From UBA5486 sp036744795 (lineage in GTDB: Bacteria > Bacillota > UBA4882 > UBA10575): a stretch of 64,000 bases of DNA. Location: contig DAIOHK010000005.1 in assembly GCA_036744795.1 (NCBI GenBank), forward strand, positions 29,500-93,499. Reading direction: 5' to 3'. The first letter of the stretch is position 1. Each line of letters opens with the position of its first letter. Of the stretch, positions 61,101-64,000 are shown piece by piece. The notes below the pieces were generated by a model. The model was not told the origin of the DNA and did no database searches. It was given only the letters and a program-made list of their open reading frames with translations. Position numbers and translations under genes: made by a program.

Positions 61101-62192
61101 ATGAATCCCATTATGGTTAATACAATTACATTAGGAACCCATCGCTTTGTTAGAGGTAAATTACAAAGAGCCAATGATGGTACAGTTGTTCTTAAGACTA
61201 GTTCTGGTTCGATTCCCGTTAAAATTGAAGGTAATATGCTCCCGCTAGAACAGGAAGAAATTTTTCAACTAATTCGGGAAGAACCAGGTCTTTTGCTTCT
61301 TGCTCCCTACCGTAAGGAGAGTTTAACGGAGGTTCTTCCTTTTTTAAAAGAATTGTTATTAAACAATGAAAAAGAAGCCATGCACTTACTTCAAGCAGCA
61401 ATAAATGAGGAGTTACCTTTAACCAAGGAAGTATTTTCTAGCTTGAAAAAATGGGAACTAACAGCGGAAAAGATCTGGGGTGTAAAGGCCGATCCCAAGG
61501 TTTTTGCTTTTTTATTAGCAAAAAAGCTGCCGATTACGCCTAGGTCTGTAATTTGGGCAGTTTATTCTCTTTCTCCATCAATCCAGAAAGAAATATGGAA
61601 GATGGCAGTTAGAGGTGGAAATCTACCTCAGCTCCTCAAGGATAGGGAAGGGAAGAGTATGGTACAGAATAATGAGACTGGCAAGGAAATTTTAGCGGAG
61701 GAACTCTCAAAACAAATTACTTCCCTACTTGAACGGTTGAATAGTAAAAAAAGTGTTTTAAATATTAATAAAAGTAAAGAAGAAGAAATCCTTAAAGAAG
61801 CTGCTAAGTTTCTAGAGGCAGAAGCAAGTAAAGATCCTTCATTTCCTCAAGTAGTATTATACCTTTGTAACGAGGAGAAAAATCAAATTAGGTGGGAGGG
61901 GAAGGGTTTTAAAGCTGCCGATGAATCTTGTAAAGATTCCTTTTCTTTTCGTTTGACTTATCAATCTCCGATTCTAGGTGATCTTCAAATAAGCGGGGTT
62001 AATAACAGCACAGGATTGAATTTGATGGTTACTTTTGAAGAGGAATCTCGTTTTTCTTTTAATTATTTTTCTGAGTTAAAAGATCTTTTACAGAGTAAAG
62101 GTTGGAAAGTCAAGGGGTTACATTTTCAACATTTAAAGAAAACAGATAAGAAAGAAAAACCCGTTCCCCTTCGGGTTGATGGATGGTTATAA
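61101..62192 (+). CDS. YlqG-like protein of unknown function (FliK-like tail possible)
   Basis: 363 aa, located between rnhB and ylqH as YlqG is in Bacillus. It is Lys/Glu/Leu-rich with a long helical middle. The C-terminal ~110 residues form a domain (PILGDLQISGVNNSTGLNLMVTFEEES) that recalls flagellar hook-length control C-terminal domains. The assignment rests on position and this weak similarity. The stop is followed at once by the ylqH start, so the two may work together. Confidence 0.6.
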   Translation: MNPIMVNTITLGTHRFVRGKLQRANDGTVVLKTSSGSIPVKIEGNMLPLEQEEIFQLIREEPGLLLLAPYRKESLTEVLPFLKELLLNNEKEAMHLLQAAINEELPLTKEVFSSLKKWELTAEKIWGVKADPKVFAFLLAKKLPITPRSVIWAVYSLSPSIQKEIWKMAVRGGNLPQLLKDREGKSMVQNNETGKEILAEELSKQITSLLERLNSKKSVLNINKSKEEEILKEAAKFLEAEASKDPSFPQVVLYLCNEEKNQIRWEGKGFKAADESCKDSFSFRLTYQSPILGDLQISGVNNSTGLNLMVTFEEESRFSFNYFSELKDLLQSKGWKVKGLHFQHLKKTDKKEKPVPLRVDGWL

Positions 62193-62193
62193 G

Positions 62194-62472
62194 ATGAAAG
62201 AGCAGATAAATGAAGCAATTGCCTTGCGCTATCAAGAAGAAGAGGATCATGCCCCCTTGATCGTGGCAAAAGGAAAAGGCGAAATTGCGGAAGCTATTTT
62301 GGAATTAGCACGCCAATCGGGGGTTCCTACTTTAAAAGATCCGGAACTAGTAAAATTATTAGAAGGAGTGGAAGTAGGGGAGTATATTCCACTGGAGGCT
62401 TATGCTCTAGCGGCAGAGATTATTGCTTTTATCTGGAGATTAGAGGAGAAAATTGGAAAACAAAAAGAGTAG
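62194..62472 (+). CDS. ylqH: FlhB C-terminal domain homologue (YlqH)
   Basis: 92 aa corresponding to the cytoplasmic C-terminal domain of FlhB/YscU without its membrane part. Blocks are APLIVAKGKGEIAEAILELARQSGVPTL and EGVEVGEYIPLEAYALAAEIIAFIWRLEEK. The NPTH autocleavage motif is absent. The ATG at 62194 follows the ylqG stop by one base; an earlier in-frame ATG at 62176 overlaps ylqG more. Function of free YlqH proteins is unknown. Confidence 0.85.
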   Translation: MKEQINEAIALRYQEEEDHAPLIVAKGKGEIAEAILELARQSGVPTLKDPELVKLLEGVEVGEYIPLEAYALAAEIIAFIWRLEEKIGKQKE

Positions 62473-62498
62473 GGTAAGATTACCTTACTCTTATTTTT
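62466..62498 (+). terminator. Rho-independent terminator after ylqH
   Basis: AGAGTAGGGTAA and TTACCTTACTCT pair with one G:T/A mismatch and a short GA loop, followed by TATTTTT. The left arm overlaps the stop codon. Confidence 0.85.
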
Positions 62499-62550
62499 AT
62501 GATTAAGCTTAAGAATATAAGAAAAATTTGATTAAATAGTTAGTAGATTA

Positions 62551-62641
62551 AAGAAATACATAATTAAATTTTAAAATTTGGCCACAAATTACTAATAAAA
62601 TGACATGTTCATACGTGCTTAAGGTATTATGCAATTCCTCA
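62551..62641. repeat. Shortened MITE-like repeat
   Basis: Left end AAGAAATACATAATTAAATT and right end AAGGTATTATGCAATTCCTC, with TTTGGCCACAAATTACTAATA inside. Both ends and the ACCACAAT-type block are recognisable, but about 60 bp of interior is missing. Confidence 0.6.
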
Positions 62642-62823
62642 GGCAGCTAAGAATCTAGAATCTAAAAATTATTTAGGAAAGGTTTACCAATGTTTTGCTA
62701 AAAAATTACAGAATAATCACATTTTTATAATAATAACTAGAAAAAGCCAAAAATATATGGTAATATTTAGATATAAGTGTTTGAAGTGATGCTATGGAAA
62801 GCTGAAGTGGACAGCTGGGGCGT

Positions 62824-62951
62824 TTGCATTACCTTTCGATTACAATATTAAAGACTACAGAAATATATACTCATGTAACACAAAAAGCATATTGAACATT
62901 ATAAGTCCCCTTGATTTAAATGCTTTTAAAAATAAAGAAAGGGGAAATTAG
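62824..62951 (+). pseudogene. 3' remnant of a tyrosine recombinase (integrase)
   Basis: Reading from 62824 gives LHYLSITILKTTEIYTHVT and QKAY, then a stop at 62893-62895. KTTEIYTHVT is the highly conserved C-terminal end of XerC/D-like phage and transposon integrases, with the catalytic Tyr. A shift to the frame from 62892 continues with LNIISPLDLNAFKNK, the usual end of these proteins. So it is a truncated, frameshifted tail. Confidence 0.75.
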
Positions 62952-63038
62952 CGACACCCGACGTGAATTGCCCTAAAACCTGGTGTATTACCGACAGTCG
63001 GTAATAACACTAAATTAAGATAATAAACGAAAGTGTCG
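62952..63038. promoter_or_regulatory. Nested inverted repeats ahead of the HNH gene
   Basis: A perfect TTACCGAC-A-GTCGGTAA (62988-63004) lies within an imperfect GTGT...ACAC extension. An outer pair CGACAC (62952-62957) and GTGTCG (63033-63038) frames it. It lies just after the integrase remnant and could be an operator or recombination site. Confidence 0.45.
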
Positions 63039-63083
63039 TGAATGTTTTAGTTATGCATCATTGCTCTAAATGGGGTGAAAAAT

Positions 63084-63875
63084 TTGTTTTACAATGATCA
63101 ACTCGACATAAACAGTGAAACCTGGAGGGAACTGCTCCTAGATCGTGGTATTACAAAGGAAAATGATCTTAGTGTGCTAAAGCTGATCTATGAAAGAGGA
63201 AACCACGAACTACGTGCATCTGAAATTGCTGCAATACTTGGATTACCACATCATGGACCAATTAATTCCCAGATAAGCAGGTTTAGCAAAAGGGTTATCC
63301 AAAAAACAGGTGTTAAGCCTCCCTTGCGTAAAAATGGCACCCCTCGTTGGTGGCACGTCCCGTTCCTAGGGTATGAAAAAGGTAATAAGTTCCCTTGGAT
63401 TATGCGGCCTCAACTAGTAAGCGGGTATGAAAAGGCATTTGGTGAAAGTGATGAGGGGTTGTTTTATGACGAGGTACCTGAAAGCGAAATTGAAGAATTA
63501 ATTGAAGGTGCAGTGGCCAAAAAAACTGTAAATCAATATGAGCGAAATAAGAAGGCAAAGAACAGATGTGTTGAGTACTACGGGGGGATCTGTTGTATTT
63601 GTGGTTTTGATTTTGGAAAGCAATACGGTCCGATCGGGGAAGGAAGGATTCATGTTCACCATTTAGTTCCTTTAGCGAAGATCCAAAAGGAATATGTAAT
63701 TGATCCTATAAAAGATCTTCGACCTGTTTGTCCCAACTGTCATTTAATTATTCATAGCAAGCAAGAACCGTTTACAATAGAAGAAATGAAAGGAATGCTT
63801 CGTGGGCCCGCAAAGACGCATAACACAGGGTTTGCGCAAGGGCGTGGTGAGTATTTCAAGACGTCAAATCAGTGA
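63084..63875 (+). CDS. HNH endonuclease with an N-terminal specificity domain
   Basis: About 263 aa from a TTG at 63084 with GGGGTGA 5 nt upstream; a GTG at 63075 overlaps that site. The C-terminal 100 residues form an HNH nuclease: CCICGFDF near 180 (zinc Cys), HVHHLVPL near 200 (HH) and DLRPVCPNCHLIIH near 220 (Cys pair and final His). The N-terminal ~150 residues hold a winged-helix-like segment (LRASEIAAILGLPHHGPINSQISRF) and a Trp-rich domain (TPRWWHVPFLGYE), a possible DNA-reading module. Such proteins are often modification-dependent restriction enzymes. It neighbours an integrase remnant. Confidence 0.8.
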   Translation: MFYNDQLDINSETWRELLLDRGITKENDLSVLKLIYERGNHELRASEIAAILGLPHHGPINSQISRFSKRVIQKTGVKPPLRKNGTPRWWHVPFLGYEKGNKFPWIMRPQLVSGYEKAFGESDEGLFYDEVPESEIEELIEGAVAKKTVNQYERNKKAKNRCVEYYGGICCICGFDFGKQYGPIGEGRIHVHHLVPLAKIQKEYVIDPIKDLRPVCPNCHLIIHSKQEPFTIEEMKGMLRGPAKTHNTGFAQGRGEYFKTSNQ

Positions 63876-63888
63876 AGTCGAATCATGG

Positions 63889-64000
63889 AGTAGGCGCGCC
63901 ACATCCATGGACCTAAGCGCAGTCGCGCCCGGCTTGTCCGGGGCCAAGCGGCGTCGCGCTAAGGCCCGGCCTGCGCCTTAAGGTCCATGGACGTCGCAAA
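63889..64000. repeat. GC-rich long palindrome after the HNH gene (continues off the window)
   Basis: ATCCATGGACCTAAGCGCAG (63903-63922) and CTGCGCCTTAAGGTCCATGG (63971-63990) are inverted copies. Between them are GCGC/CCGG-rich inner pairs. The base composition is strikingly higher in G+C than the rest of the window. The full right end is not in view. Confidence 0.7.

Noticed and set aside
1..64000. CRISPR array, rRNA or tRNA genes
   Set aside because: No regularly spaced direct repeats, no 16S/23S/5S signature and no cloverleaf with a T-loop GGTTCGAATCC-type motif was found on reading.

Overview
This is a low-GC window from a spore-forming Firmicute (Bacillota), probably one with an outer membrane. 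Spore and Firmicute markers are an alpha/beta-type SASP, YpiB, the rimP-nusA-rnpM-ylxQ-infB-rbfA-nrnA-truB-ribF operon, rnhB-ylqG-ylqH, an SOS box of the Bacillus type, and frequent TTG starts behind strong GGAGG sites. Diderm markers are a 391-aa beta-barrel ending in Phe, an OmpW-like 198-aa barrel, a Wza-type export protein and an SLH-domain protein. Limnochordia/Hydrogenispora-like or halanaerobial relatives would fit, but the lineage is inference.

Layout. 1-5 kb: end of a SigH-like sigma factor, then smc-ftsY. 5-10 kb: a DUF421/DUF4363 pair, glutamate dehydrogenase, and nfnAB (electron-bifurcating ferredoxin:NADP oxidoreductase). 10-14.3 kb: envelope genes (lipoprotein, Wza-like protein, amidase, barrel). 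14.4-22.4 kb: SASP, a zinc-ribbon protein, murC, DUF362 ferredoxin protein, ypiB, fxsA, DUF523, a membrane-anchored protein, comEB and isocitrate dehydrogenase. 22.8-28.8 kb: an active/inactive M16 protease pair with a secreted partner, a large secreted protein and a small barrel. 28.9-36.5 kb: CapA-like protein, AEC transporter, dGTPase-like HD protein, dinB with its SOS box, L,D-transpeptidase and the SLH protein. 36.6-42.9 kb: xseA-xseB-ispA-divPAP2-OLE RNA-oapA-dxs. 43.4-48.8 kb: AprAB-like flavoprotein/ferredoxin pair, HD-GYP protein, apbE and an RluA-type pseudouridine synthase. 49-57.5 kb: the nusA-infB operon. 58-62.5 kb: PHP histidinol-phosphatase, ddh, rnhB-ylqG-ylqH. 62.5-64 kb: an accessory edge with a decayed tyrosine recombinase, an HNH endonuclease and a GC-rich palindrome.

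The most notable element is the OLE RNA at about 39791-40403. It is a roughly 613-nt structured non-coding RNA with complementary ends and an extended -10 promoter at the expected distance. It lies in the classic isoprenoid operon context, directly ahead of its membrane partner OapA.

The second theme is intergenic repeats. At least three families of small palindromic elements fill nearly every gap. (1) A ~150-bp MITE-like element has AAGGAATTGCATAATT-type terminal inverted repeats, two near-identical full copies in opposite orientation and many degraded ones. (2) A ~90-bp element is built around CCAGGGG/CCCCTGGTATAGATC. (3) A ~320-bp element folds as one long nested hairpin, with two full copies and several partial ones. 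They nest inside each other and in two cases supply the stop codon of a neighbouring gene (ribF and the amidase). No rRNA, tRNA or CRISPR array was seen.
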